The translations under genes and the position numbers were made by a program. The notes below the pieces were generated by a model. That model was not told the DNA's origin and searched no databases. It saw nothing but the letters and a program-made list of their open reading frames with translations. A stretch of 64,000 nucleotides of DNA, taken from assembly GCA_037447655.1 (NCBI GenBank), contig JBBHKE010001935.1, forward strand, positions 221,683 through 285,682, given 5' to 3'. Source of the DNA: Zygnema cylindricum. Its lineage: Eukaryota; Streptophyta; Zygnematophyceae; Zygnematales; Zygnemataceae. Positions 11,029-21,081 of this stretch are shown here, piece by piece. Within the stretch, counting starts at the first letter, position 1, and each line of letters begins with the position of its first letter.

Positions 11029-12025
11029 TGTTGATTTGCGGTAGCTGGTGCCCTTAAAGAAGAAGAAGAAGAAGCAGCAGCAGCAGTTGCCATAATCAGA
11101 ATCAAAGTACAAAGAGGAAACTCTCACGAATACCCACAAATAACCAACTTCACAATGAAGTCCCAAGCAAACCAGACACACACTGGGTCTGCAAATTTTC
11201 CACAATAAAGAAAATATACCAAAGAAAACACATGCAAAATTTCACAAAGTTTTGCCTAAGATCACTATGATCTTATAATTCAAAAACCCCAAAAACTACT
11301 TGGCAGTTTTCATATAAGGAAATCATAGCTTCCAAAATATTCTAAGTCCTACATATACAAGTGATCCTTCAGGTGATCTAAATCGTACCACAATTACTGT
11401 GATCCACTGATACATTAAATCTTTACCAAACTAAACCTTTAGTGTCTGTTGTACAAAGTATTTACATCAATCTTTTAACTCTAGCCGCCGCTAAAGTGCG
11501 CAACAAAAGTTCGTTCTCCGAAATGACGGCGCAATCAATATTTCTCTTCCAAGAATGACAGCGAACTCCGTCCGCCGTCCACGCATTCGTTACCCACTGA
11601 ATATTAACCTCTATGTGTAAATCCGGTCCCCAAATGAATTTGTACTTCGTCGTCCAGATCAAACAACCTTAACTCCCTCACGGACCGACACGTGTGCTTG
11701 AGGTGTATCAAGTCTGTGTACTCTCTTAAGAGTTATATACAACACTAAATCTTGTCTACGACAATTCATCTTTCACACAAACTGCTATGGCTGCGGTGCT
11801 CTACCAACGTTGGTGTGATGTTTTAGAGCAGCGCAGCTGTTCACTCAAGCTATTACAGCTACGGTGTTTTACTAACGTAGCTGTGGTATTAGAGCAGCGC
11901 ACCATGACAGCATAACAACGAATTATAGAGAGGATTACCAGTTTCTAGCTGCGATGTCAAACTTAGCGTAGCATGGCAGTTTAGCAGTGAGAGAAAGAGA
12001 GGACTAAAGGTTTCCAAAAACAACA
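11029..12025 (-). repeat. Solo LTR of a GagB-related family (minus)
   Basis: The 997-bp sequence runs TGTTG...CAACA, flanked by the duplication CGTTA (11024-11028 and 12026-12030), with no internal region. It resembles GagB LTRs in outline. Read on the minus strand it ends with an ATG (codon at 11091-11093) followed by runs of Ala and Ser codons from an AAG/CAG microsatellite (11056-11086), then ...A-N-Q, in the same phase as other in-LTR gag starts here. It is the scar of LTR-LTR recombination. Confidence 0.85.
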
Positions 12026-12030
12026 CGTTA

Positions 12031-12750
12031 CATTATATGGGGTACGATATTTATTTAAACATTGAACAGAACACTAATCCGATAAACGTAACTATGAAAA
12101 GGAAACATATAGACATAACACATTCAGGGGGTACATCTAATCCGCGGCACGAAATAAATGAGTCGGACATTTATTTCAATGGCGTACATTAAAAGTCGTT
12201 TTTCATCCGACGGCGCTAATCGTCGCCGAGGTCCTAGAATGGTCACTTTGGCGGTTTTGGGATGTTGCGTGACGTGGCGTGACCTAGTGATACGTGGCAA
12301 GATTGAATTGAGCAGCAAAGATTCTGGACAACTTAAAGACGATTTAGACGGCGACACGCGTCCACTTCATGGCCTTGTCGTACAGAGGTTGTACAAAAAG
12401 TACATCGGCCACAGTACTTTTTAGTGCTGTACAATATCTTAATTGGAGCGTACTTTAGTAAATAGGGTTTGTGAGAGAGATGTAACACTTAGAATATTTT
12501 TAGACGGTCACCACTCCCTTTGGAGCTTTGAATAAATTAGCATTTTTGCCGGCTCATAACTAATCGGTTGGTTGGCCGTTTTATAGTGATTCTTTCTGCT
12601 ACGGACTTAGGGGAGCCCTTGTTGCACAGATGTAGTCAAATTGTCAATTTTCCCTCTAAGGGAGCAATGGTTGTGGCTTGAAGTGGGTTAGTTAAAAACT
12701 ATCTAAAGGCTTCATATATTTTGTAGTCCAATGGAGGATACAAAATTACA
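12031..12750 (+). repeat. CopA 3' LTR, second part
   Basis: It continues U3-R-U5 after the solo LTR. It has the inverted repeat GAAATAAAT/ATTTATTTC (12150-12176), six GTAC motifs (about 12375-12456), a TATA-like AATAAATTA near 12530, the GGACTTAGGGGAGCCC leader hairpin, and the in-LTR start ATG-GAG-GAT-ACA before 12750. Confidence 0.8.
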
Positions 12751-13672
12751 TCTCGCTGGTCCCCACACATCTGTGTATAGAAGCTGCAAGACCTTCTCTC
12801 TCTTATAAGTGGCAACCTTTGGGAAAGGAAGTCTATGGATCTTCCCTTGTGCATAACCACTACAATCATCTACCATATCAGATTCCTCCAACTTTATCCC
12901 ATCCATTATTCCTTTGGTCTTCATTTCTCTTAAACTATCTACATGCACATGTCTAAGTCTCTTATGCCACAACATAATATCACTTACACTAGAGTTGAGG
13001 GCACCTTTCTTTTCATTGCAAAGTACAATTATGAACATTCCCTGGCTACCCTTTTCAGCTATGAAATAGACCTCCACTTAAAAACTAATAGTGAACCTAC
13101 CTTTCTTAGTTATTGTGACGAAAACTTTCTCATCTAAGACATCTGTAGATATCAGATTTTTGCTAAGCTCGTGTATATATAGCAAATCTAAAAGAGTGAT
13201 AATGGAGACTTTCTCTTCAACTATGATCTTTAGATCCACTGATCCTACAAGGTTTGTAGTCACAACTCAACCATCCCCAAATTCTATCTCAACAGTGGGG
13301 ATCTTCCTCAATTTTTTAAACCACCTTTTGTCTTCGCACATATGCATAGATGCTCCCGAATCGATGATCCACCCTTCCTACGAGGGTTCTTTCTAACCTT
13401 CAAATGCACATTTTTGTTTTTTTGGTATTTCCACTTCACTATCTCCTTTCTTATTGTGGAGAAGCTCCACCATCTCTTCTTTGTTGGTGTTCAATTACCC
13501 ATATTTCATACTTAATTCTTTCAATCTGGTGTAATCAACCTTGTAATGTTCTGTTGTTCTGCAAAATTGACAAACGCTTGTCTTTGAAGCTCCCATTTCT
13601 TGTTCATTGGGTTGTCCTCCTCGTTTTCCCTTATAGATAACGCCCGAACTATCCTTTTTGGCCACCGTATGT
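12751..13672 (-). pseudogene. CopC gag remnant, protease and integrase start (minus, truncated)
   Basis: On the minus strand the order is Q-V-M-G-P from the primer-binding site, then a gag with its core deleted, a defective knuckle CQFC-RTTE-H-YKVD-Y (last ligand Tyr), the protease motif DSGASMHM (about 13337-13370), the stretch 13078-13263 (protease C-terminus), and the stretch up to 12751 with the HKR-H pre-integrase finger and VYGP-type first integrase Asp (T-D-V-W-G-P-A-R). It stops exactly at the CopA LTR. The rest of CopC would lie left of this window. Confidence 0.85.
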
Positions 13673-13687
13673 GGTGGGCCCATAACC
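13673..13687 (-). promoter_or_regulatory. CopC primer-binding site
   Basis: On the plus strand it reads GGTGGGCCCATAACC, the tRNA-like strand of the initiator Met anticodon arm. On the element strand it is the exact 15-base complement. It is followed (minus direction) by codons V-M-G-P-P. Confidence 0.82.
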
Positions 13688-13907
13688 TGAAATTCTTTGA
13701 GCTCCGTTGCCCCACAAAATGCATAGTTCACAAGTAGCCACTAGGATAGCATCAACCTACTTTGGTTTCCCCGATAATAACTGCCACGCTAGCAGGCAAT
13801 GACTCTGACGAGCCTCACCTGTAGGAGGATAAGACTCCCTTGAGTCCAACGCAAAAAGAATCACCGAATTCGCTCCCCTGAGAAATTAGTTATGGTTGGC
13901 CAAAGAC
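13688..13907 (-). repeat. CopC 5' LTR, R-U5 part
   Basis: It starts on the plus strand with TGAAATTCTTTGAGC. It contains ACTCCCTTGAGTCC (leader hairpin) and GCTCCCCTGAG. It ends in AAGAC, which is the target duplication of GagB. It continues at 18392. Confidence 0.85.
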
Positions 13908-14837
13908 TGTTGTCCATAGCTTATTTCAACCATGGATTACTCACGGAAACACCCACGGACTACCTCAAAAACAGCTGTGTTTCAGACGACACAGATTACT
14001 CCACAATAAACAAAATGATCTCAAACTGAACCAATATACAGTATACCATATACCCTGTAAACTCCCAAAGTAACAGCCAAATCCACCACGGCATCTAGAA
14101 GATATAACCTCCAGAGTTTCTCAAAAATAGCTGACAGCTTCACAAACTAACCACTTAGACTATTCACAGAATCTTACAGAGATACTAGAATACAATGAAA
14201 CTTCACACACGTATAGATTCTATATCATAGAATAACTCCACAAAGTTTCACATGAAAGCACCAATCACAGTGATCACACCAACAGGTCAAAGATGCAGAA
14301 AACAGTCTGCCATAGCTTTGATTAACTTGACTACGATGCATAAAATAATCTAAGTCCTGCAAGTTATACTTAGAGTACGGAGGCATACCAGCTGTACTGT
14401 ATCTACTCTAATAACCTAACTAGTCAAAAAGACAAACCTATGTTGTACAGAATATTTACACCGTACTCTTCGTAAGTCAGAAACTAAGCTACCACTAAGC
14501 TTAATCATCACTACTTGAAATCTATCCTATTCATATTATCCGTAGTTGCGCTGGCTGCGCTTTCCGTACGGATCATGAAGATAGCCGCAACTGCGTTGAC
14601 TTAACTGCGTCGCAGCTGCTCTGTACCGGCGGCGCCTATTTCAACATTTCGTTTATTTTACATCGGATTGCTTCGCGATCCGCCGTCCATTTGTCATTGC
14701 TTGTTCACACCACTCAATGAGTCTTTTACGTAACTTTAATTATCAATCCGTTCGCTCCCCCAATCCGTGAATCTATTCAAACCTCCATATTAAATCTAAT
14801 TAGCAGTTACGCACGAAACTGACTTTTCAAAACAACA
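13908..14837 (-). repeat. GagB 3' LTR (left)
   Basis: The 930-bp sequence runs TGTTGTCC...AACAACA. Together with 17425-18386 it defines the element. It contains GC-rich, hairpin-prone GCAGC/GCTGC stretches around 14545-14640. Confidence 0.92.
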
Positions 14838-14854
14838 CTCCCCCGAAAATTTAG
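14838..14854 (-). promoter_or_regulatory. GagB polypurine tract
   Basis: On the element strand it is CTAAATTTTCGGGGGAG, directly before the 3' LTR start TGTTG. Confidence 0.8.
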
Positions 14855-14876
14855 TTTCGTGCATCCAGAAAAATAT

Positions 14877-15127
14877 GCAGCGTGTAATGCTATGTTGCTA
14901 CGCTGCGCTAGTTTGACATCGCAGCGCAGTATGAATACAAAGTGCAGCGTGTACTGCTATGCTGCTACGCTGCGCTAGTTTGACATCGCAGCGCAGTATG
15001 AATACAAAGTGCAGCGTGTACTGCTATGCTGCTACGCTGCGCTAGTTTTGACATCGCAGCGCAGTATGAATACAAAGTGCAGCGTGTACTGCTCTGCTGC
15101 TACGCTGCGCTAGTTCGACACCGCAGC
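14877..15127 (-). repeat. 67-bp tandem repeat, about four copies
   Basis: Units start with GCAGCGTGTACTGCTATGCT at about 14877 (diverged), 14944, 15011 and 15079. The period is 67-68 bp, and the last copy is partial. Each unit has GCAGC/GCTGC segments able to fold back. It lies between the polypurine tract and the end of the gag frame, so it would be in the 3' untranslated part of the transcript. It is not a CRISPR: the repeats adjoin without spacers. Confidence 0.9.
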
Positions 15128-15563
15128 TCTAGCAGCTGCTCCTTTCACAATTAACTTCCTCCTCATAGCCTCATCTACTGAGAACTAAAGCTTTCAATTT
15201 CAACACTCCCCTAAAGCTTTAGACTCACTAATCCATGCAGATATTTCTACCCTAATGGAAATACAAACAAAATGAAGAATGTAGAATATTTAGAGACTAA
15301 AAATTCCCTATCAACCTCTACTACTAATGATTCATAAACGTTAGTTAAAACAATACATCACCACTGTTTTGCTGACGTCGCCACGTCCCATTTGTCTTGC
15401 TGAAAACCACCACCTTGCAGAATTTGTCCTGTAACAGCTCCCCGTAAGTTATAAATGTGAAACTGTCCCTTCACTCTGGTAGTAACACCTCCCCAGTTAA
15501 TCCGTATTTCCACTCGTCTTCGTCACTTAGCCATGTTATCAAATTCGCCGAAAAATCAACCAC
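15128..15563 (-). other. GagB 3' untranslated internal region
   Basis: There is no coding frame. It holds a second polypurine-like block (about 15175-15225, plus-strand CTCCCCTAAAGCTTTAG) that looks like an older or duplicated tract. The rest is unremarkable. Confidence 0.5.
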
Positions 15564-17450
15564 CTACACACTTTTATCGAACAATTGTTGCACATTCTCT
15601 CCGGTTAAATACTTCCACGCCATCCACTTCCTTAGATGTATGTTACTGACGCTACTACACCAAATTCTCATGAAATTTCCTGTAAATTCATTCAAGTCTT
15701 CCCATTTTCCCGTTACACATCCCCTCACTGTTTCCGGTTGTGTTCTTCGGTGTGATCGATTTCGTAACATGCTTGTTCTCCAACTGTTTTTCCGCAATCT
15801 ATCTCTCTTTCTTGGTTTCTTATGACTATCTGATCTGTTCAAAATTTTTCCATGGTTTCCCTTCCCACTACCTCTATATAGTGTAGTTTTTCTTACTGAT
15901 TTTTGGTTTCTTTTCATAGATATGGAACTTCTCTGAAGTGTATGTATATTCAATATTTTCCGTATGACCCTCTTTTCAGTTAGCTGCACTTTCCTCTTCC
16001 TACGATTCTTTTTTAAGTTATGACTTTTTCGGCTCTCATGAACTATCTTCCTTAGCCTTATTTTCTGAACACTTCTCCTCGGTTTTTCCTGGATTTCAAT
16101 AATTTTTAAACCCACAGTGTTTTCCACTTCCGATGTTAATTCCCCATTTTGTGTCAATTCACACTTTCCTATCTGATCATTTAGTTCTTCTCTTTCTCTA
16201 AGTTCTGTTTGTATTTTAGTGTTCTCTTTTTCTAAGAAATATTCTTCAAACAATTTTAAGTTTACTTCTTTAACTCCCCTTACTTCAGGAATCTCTTCTC
16301 CCTCTATGTTATTCTCATACACCAGTTTATCACAAGAAGAAGTCACACAACCCGAGTCTTTTTCACACTCGTGTGTTTCCTTACTGTTTTCGGTGATAAT
16401 ATTTTTTGCCGTTTCTTCCGCTTCTATGTGCCTTTCACTTCTATCGACTTCTCGTATTCTAGTTGCCCCTTCCTTTAGTAAGTTTATGTCACCCACCAAT
16501 CTATCATAAGACATATTGAAAGTAATCTGATCCTTTTCTGTCACCTCTTTCTCCTCATTCCGAACAACACAAAAGGTCGGTAAATAAATAAATTCGTTAA
16601 CACACGGTGCATGCCTATTGTCATTTGTCGAGTCTAGTCCTTCACTCACGAAAGCACTTGATTCCTTTTTTGTTGGGGTACGATTTAGGTTGTTGTTCCA
16701 TCCATCTTTGAAATTTCCTGTAACACATGCACTTTTATACGATGGATATACCCTGAAGGTATGTCCTAAATCATTACAATAAAAACAACTCTTTGGTCGA
16801 TCTCCGAACTCACCATTACTTTTAAATTTCTGAAACTGAGACTTAGATTCCTTTATATTCCTTTCACTTGATAAGACCCTTCTATTAGCCTCTTCATCTA
16901 AAATAACTCGTCTAGCTACAGTTACGCTCCAGTAATTTTTATCAACTAAAGTCAATCGATCTAGTGCACTCTTATATTCTTTAGGTAGACTTCTCATTAA
17001 AAAGATAGCTTGTTGAGCATCTGTAAAGTTGCCTTCTGCCAAATCATTTTCTGCAAATAAAACTTGTAAGTCAATACAGTGTTTCTCCATACTACCTCCT
17101 ACATACTTGTGTTCAACTATTTTGGTAACACTACTAAGCCAATGATATAAAGAAGTCTTTGCATACATACTTTCTAAGCACTTCCATAATTCAGCTGCCT
17201 TTTTAACACTTATGTATGACATTACTAAATCCTCAGTCAAGGAGTTCTTGATAACCCTTAGACACTCATGATTTTTCCTTTTCCATTCATTTGATGTTTC
17301 GGCCAAGGTACCGTCCACCACATCCATTAGCTCCATCATCTCGAAGTAGCTCTCGAGCGCACACTTCCAGTAGTGATATTTTGATCCATCAAATATAGGT
17401 AGCCATGGGTGTGGGCCCATAACTTGTTGTCCATAGCTTATTTCAGCCAT
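15564..17450 (-). CDS. GagB gag-like protein (628 aa)
   Basis: The frame starts at ATG 17450, 26 bases inside the LTR, and passes through the primer-binding site as Q-V-M-G-P. Residues 14-200 are a copia gag (UBN2-type) core: PWLPIFDGSKYHYW, AAELWKCLESMY, FLMRSLPKEYKSAL. The knuckle C222-C225-H230 has Tyr235 in place of the last Cys; GagB2 has Cys there. After a charged linker (about 300-450, Glu/Lys rich) comes a very basic Lys/Arg region (about 470-570) and a Trp-rich end. There is no protease or pol motif. The role is presumably particle assembly and RNA binding. It is intact over its length, so it may be recent or selected. Confidence 0.85.
   Translation of the reverse strand: MAEISYGQQVMGPHPWLPIFDGSKYHYWKCALESYFEMMELMDVVDGTLAETSNEWKRKNHECLRVIKNSLTEDLVMSYISVKKAAELWKCLESMYAKTSLYHWLSSVTKIVEHKYVGGSMEKHCIDLQVLFAENDLAEGNFTDAQQAIFLMRSLPKEYKSALDRLTLVDKNYWSVTVARRVILDEEANRRVLSSERNIKESKSQFQKFKSNGEFGDRPKSCFYCNDLGHTFRVYPSYKSACVTGNFKDGWNNNLNRTPTKKESSAFVSEGLDSTNDNRHAPCVNEFIYLPTFCVVRNEEKEVTEKDQITFNMSYDRLVGDINLLKEGATRIREVDRSERHIEAEETAKNIITENSKETHECEKDSGCVTSSCDKLVYENNIEGEEIPEVRGVKEVNLKLFEEYFLEKENTKIQTELREREELNDQIGKCELTQNGELTSEVENTVGLKIIEIQEKPRRSVQKIRLRKIVHESRKSHNLKKNRRKRKVQLTEKRVIRKILNIHTLQRSSISMKRNQKSVRKTTLYRGSGKGNHGKILNRSDSHKKPRKRDRLRKNSWRTSMLRNRSHRRTQPETVRGCVTGKWEDLNEFTGNFMRIWCSSVSNIHLRKWMAWKYLTGENVQQLFDKSV
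17411..17424 (-). promoter_or_regulatory. GagB primer-binding site
   Basis: On the plus strand it reads GTGGGCCCATAACT next to the LTR. Thirteen bases match the initiator tRNA-Met anticodon arm, and the LTR-proximal base differs. It is translated as V-M-G-P. Confidence 0.8.
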
Positions 17451-18386
17451 GGCTTACTCACGGAAACACCCACAGACTACCTCAAAAACAGTTGTGTTTC
17501 AGACGACACAGATTACTCCATAATAAACAAAATGATCTCAAACTGAATCAATATTTAGTATACCATATACCGTGTAAACTCCCAAAGTTATAGCCAAATC
17601 CACCACGGCATCTAGAAGATATAAGCTCCAGAGTTTCCCAAAAATAGTTGACAGCTTCACAAACTAACCACTTAGACTGTTCAGAGAATCTTACAGAGAT
17701 ACTGGAATGCAATAAAACTTCTCACACATATAGATTCTATATCATAGAATAACTCCACAAATTTTCACATGAAACCACCAATCACAGTGATCACACCAAC
17801 AGGTCAAAGATGCAGAAAATAGTCTGCCTTTACTTTGATTAACTTGACTGCGATACATAAAATAATCTAAGTCCTGCAAGTTATACTCAGAGTACGGAGG
17901 CATACCAGCCGTACTGTATCTACTCTAATAACCTAACTAGTCAAAAGGACAAACCTCTGTTGTACATAATATTTACACCGTACTCTTCGTATGTCAGAAA
18001 CTAAGCTACCACTAAGCAACTACTAAGCTACCACTATCGTTTAATCATCATTACTCCAAATCTATCTTATTCATATTATCCGTAGCTGCGCTAGTTGCGC
18101 TGGCTGCTCTTTCCGTACGGATCATAAAAATAGCCGCAACTGCGTTGACTTAACTGCGTCGCAGCTGCTCCGTACCGGCGGCGCCTATTTCAACATTCCG
18201 TTTATTTTACATCGGATCGCTTCGCGATTCGCCGTCCATTTGTCATTGCTTGTTCACACCACTCAATGAGTCTTTTACGTAACTTTAATTATCAATCCGT
18301 TCGCTCCCCCAATCCGTGAATCTATTCAAACCTCCATATTAAATCTAATTAGCTGTTACGCACGAAACTGACTTTTCAAAACAACA
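17425..18386 (-). repeat. GagB 5' LTR (right)
   Basis: The 962-bp sequence runs TGTTGTCC...AACAACA, close to the left LTR with scattered differences and a short extra stretch near 18010-18035. It holds the gag start codon. Confidence 0.92.
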
Positions 18387-18391
18387 AAGAC

Positions 18392-19066
18392 AGCCTATTT
18401 ATATAGAAGGACACCTCGAGAGAGGCGCTTCAAATATTACTAAGTCATATTCAGCCTCCTCTTAGCTACCTATTACTTAACCCTAATCCAATAGGAATAC
18501 TATATAGTACAAATGGTACAGTGGCCAATGTACTTATTGTTCGACCAATTTACAACATGGCCTTCAAGGTGACGCTTGTCAAATCGGGAGCCATGGTTGC
18601 TCCTCCCATCTTCTGTGTTATCCAAATAGTGTGACGCCACGTGTCATTGCGTGAAGCTATTTCCAAAGGCCCCCAAAAGCGCATTCCGGGTGGCGGCTAC
18701 ATCAAAGGCCGTCTGATAAATTAAATTTACACGGTTCAGATTTGCGTTCGTGCATGAAATTGTTTCATATGCGTATCATAGTCAGTTTGGTGTGAATTTG
18801 CCGATGTGTCACAGTTTAAGAACGTATCAAATCTAAAACGTTCATCGTTTTGTAGTGCCTTAATGTTTAAGGCATCCGGCTATACATTATCTATAGGTTT
18901 CAAGTTCAAATCCAGTAGAAGGCAAAATTTTGGTAAAATGGCACTTGACTTTAGTCTACATCTTCTAAATAGCGAGGTAGCCATGGCCTATCTTTCATTC
19001 TCTTTCTTACTCTCTCTCTCATTAAAGACTAAACTTAAATAGAGATATAAATTACCTTTTTCAACA
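18392..19066 (-). repeat. CopC 5' LTR, U3 part
   Basis: It continues the CopC LTR after GagB. TATATAAATA on the minus strand lies at 18396-18405. The LTR ends (minus start) TGTTGAAAAAGG at 19066. It includes the U3 B-box-like block around 18889-18925 and AGCCATGG at 18979. Without GagB the LTR would be about 895 bp. Confidence 0.82.
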
Positions 19067-19942
19067 CACACAACTATATAGTGCCATGGTTTCTTAGAAA
19101 AATAGCACAATTGGACTGATTTTTTTGCCCCTCTCCTCGATAATTTCCGACCGGTTTCCTAGAATCATTATTCCTCCAATCGGTCCCAGCTGCGAAGGCT
19201 TGCCCACTCTTTCCTCCCCCTTGGATCTCAATTGTATTCTCCCGAACGAGAATCATCCCTACCAATGAATTCCAAATCCACCTTGATTCCGGCAAGTCCT
19301 GCACACGGTAAACTATGTTCTCCAACTTATCTGGTAGTTTCATGAGCAAACAGTTAACCTTCATCTTTTTAGTTTTAACTTGTCCAACACTCTCTAGCTC
19401 CATAAAAAGTGTTGCAGGCTCATTTCAAAAATCTAACACCTTCCCCCCCTTGTATACAAATGCGTTAATTTTCTGATCAGCCAACAGGTGTTGCTGAATC
19501 GTACCACTCCGATACATCTCTATGAGAGCCACCCAAAGATCAGATGCCCTCTGTACGTGTAAATGAGGAGATGCAAGCCCTTGAGTAAGATGGCGGAGGA
19601 TGAAGTGCTTAGCCGCCATATTGTTGTAGTCCTAGGTATCGACATCATTCTCCCCGTTCCTCGGAATAGGTGACATGAATGCCGATTCAGTTGGTATTGG
19701 TGTGACCTTCTCGTTCTCATTTCCTTTGTCCATCACCTCCATTTCCTTTGTATCTTCTGTTGAAGGTGGATCTGCATCTCCAGTGAATCTGCTTCCTGTA
19801 AATCTTGGTGGGATCCCAAGACTTGATGGACGCCTTACCCGTCCACTCACTATTCCACAAAACCGTTTCTCACATACAACTCTTCTCATCATACTTTCCT
19901 AGTATATGAAGCCAATTCCATTTAAGATAGGCACCCTAGAGA
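19067..19942 (-). pseudogene. CopD gag (minus), cut at the zinc knuckle by CopC
   Basis: On the minus strand: primer-binding site, then a gag core in pieces 19632-19892 (CEKRFCGIVSGRVRRPSSLG), 19425-19619 (AAKHFILRHLTQGLASPHL) and 19074-19403 (LLMKLPDKLENIV...WIWN). It keeps the start of the knuckle (N-C-A-I-F-L) and then runs into the CopC LTR at 19066. Frameshifts and stops separate the pieces. Candidate right-side duplication of CopC is CACAC (19067-19071). Confidence 0.83.
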
Positions 19943-19956
19943 GTGGGTCCATAACC
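19943..19956 (-). promoter_or_regulatory. CopD primer-binding site (one change)
   Basis: The plus strand is GTGGGTCCATAACC, differing by one C-to-T from the anticodon-arm match of the other elements. Confidence 0.75.
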
Positions 19957-20423
19957 TGCAAATGTGAGACCTCCCTAGGTCCTTAGTGTAGACAGCCCAC
20001 ACGAAGCCCGTAGGATAACCTTGACCCCTTTGTGTTTCAACAATTATAACTACCACTGTGGCAAATAAAAACTCTGACCACCTTTACCCTTGTGAAAAGA
20101 AGACTCTCATGAGTCTTTAGCAAAAAGATTCTCTGAATTTGCTCCCCTAAGCAGTAAGTTATGGAGGGTCAAAGTTGACCTTTTGTACAAAAGTTCTCTA
20201 GGAGAGAGGGTCCAATCTATCAATTTTTCTAAGTCCTATCTCTCTCTAAAACTCTATCTTCTAAAGTACTGCACTAGTTTCAATATTGTGTCGTACAAAA
20301 AGGTACAAGTGCCGGTGTACTTTCTGTACGGCCATCGTATGACATGGCCAACAAGTCGACACATGTTTTTTTTTTATTCGTTCATGTAATTTTTGGAGAT
20401 GTCGTAATCCAATATGGTTGTGC
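19957..20423 (-). repeat. CopD 5' LTR, first part
   Basis: It starts (plus) TGCAAATGTGAGACCTCC. It has GACTCTCATGAGTC (leader hairpin), GCTCCCCTAAGC, an inverted W-box GGTCAAAGTTGACC near 20166, and GTAC motifs. It ends with TGTGC (20419-20423), the CopF target duplication, and continues at 33228. Confidence 0.82.
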
Positions 20424-20648
20424 AGCAACTCGAAGACCTCTATTGGTACTCAGAGTAGGCAGCTTACCAAAATCTTTTAGGATAACCTCAATTCCTTCGT
20501 CTTTGTATGAGTATTACTTACACCCTTACAAAATACAAACTGATGAGACTGCACCCCTTGGAAGAGCAAACTCCCTCGAGTCTACTACAAAAAAAATCCT
20601 TGAATTTGCTCCTTTGAGCAATAAATTATCAATGGTCAAATATGACCT
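20424..20648 (-). repeat. CopF 3' LTR, R-U5 part
   Basis: It starts AGCAACTCGAAGACC (the first base differs from the TG rule; the 5' LTR copy has TGCAACTTTGAGACC). It ends in GACCT, which is the CopE target duplication (20644-20648). Confidence 0.85.
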
Positions 20649-20855
20649 TGTAGAAACTAATGGTTTTATTAGTATTTTCTAGGTCTAAAAGAAATATAGA
20701 AGTCGAGGCAGTCTATCTCTAACTTCTCTCTCGAACTCTCAAACTTGTCGCAGTCACTGAGAAATTGGAGAGGAAGCTAGAGCCATGGCTACCTTGGCTA
20801 TCCTGAGGTTTACGGGAATTTTATATTAGGGTTTATTTATTTAATTAAAAGGTAT

Positions 20856-20938
20856 GTGCCGGCGGCAGGATTTGATCCTTGTACCTGCCGGCCGGCAGAC
20901 ACGAAGTAGCCGGTAGCCTTAGCCGTTTTATCTAGCGT
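20856..20938 (-). promoter_or_regulatory. Antisense tRNA-half-like hairpin in U3
   Basis: On the strand opposite to LTR transcription there is GGATCAAATCC (Pol III B-box-like, 8 of 11 to the consensus), enclosed by GCCGGC arms (20858-20863 and 20887-20892). An AACGGCTAAGGCTACCGG-like stretch lies upstream of it. The same layout recurs in the other LTR families with different but complementary stem bases. It may derive from a tRNA or SINE; activity is not shown. Confidence 0.45.
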
Positions 20939-21081
20939 AAGTGTTACCAAGCATATAGTTTGATAATTATTTAGCTATGTATACAAGCGATAAACCATTT
21001 AACTGTAATGAATTACGGGATACATAGATCCAGTAATATATAATGTACGACTTACGGTACGGACAAAAATCAGTACCGCGC

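Larger units (their letters stand above)
297..12750 (+). mobile_element. CopA, old Ty1/copia element (plus), broken by CopB and a solo LTR
   Basis: Order on the plus strand: partial 5' LTR, gag C-terminus, protease, integrase, first part of RT, [CopB insertion], rest of RT, RNase H, polypurine tract, 3' LTR holding a solo LTR. The two LTR copies differ at roughly one site in five by eye over their shared 290 bp, so the element is old. Its 3' end abuts CopC integrase sequence, so CopA was inserted into CopC. The candidate right-hand target duplication is TCTCG (12751-12755); the left one would lie before the window. Confidence 0.8.
13908..18386 (-). mobile_element. GagB, non-autonomous gag-only LTR retrotransposon (minus)
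   Basis: It is complete: left LTR 13908-14837, polypurine tract, 2.6-kb internal region with a single 628-codon gag-type frame and no protease, integrase, RT or RNase H, primer-binding site, and right LTR 17425-18386. The duplication AAGAC is exact (13903-13907, 18387-18391). It must use enzymes from another element. Its organisation fits gag-carrying terminal-repeat elements (TR-GAG type) described in plants. It is inserted a few bases downstream of the CopC TATA box. Confidence 0.92.

Noticed and set aside
14877-15127. Possible CRISPR-like array
   Set aside because: Repeats are adjacent with no spacers and lie in the 3' part of a retrotransposon; the context is eukaryotic.
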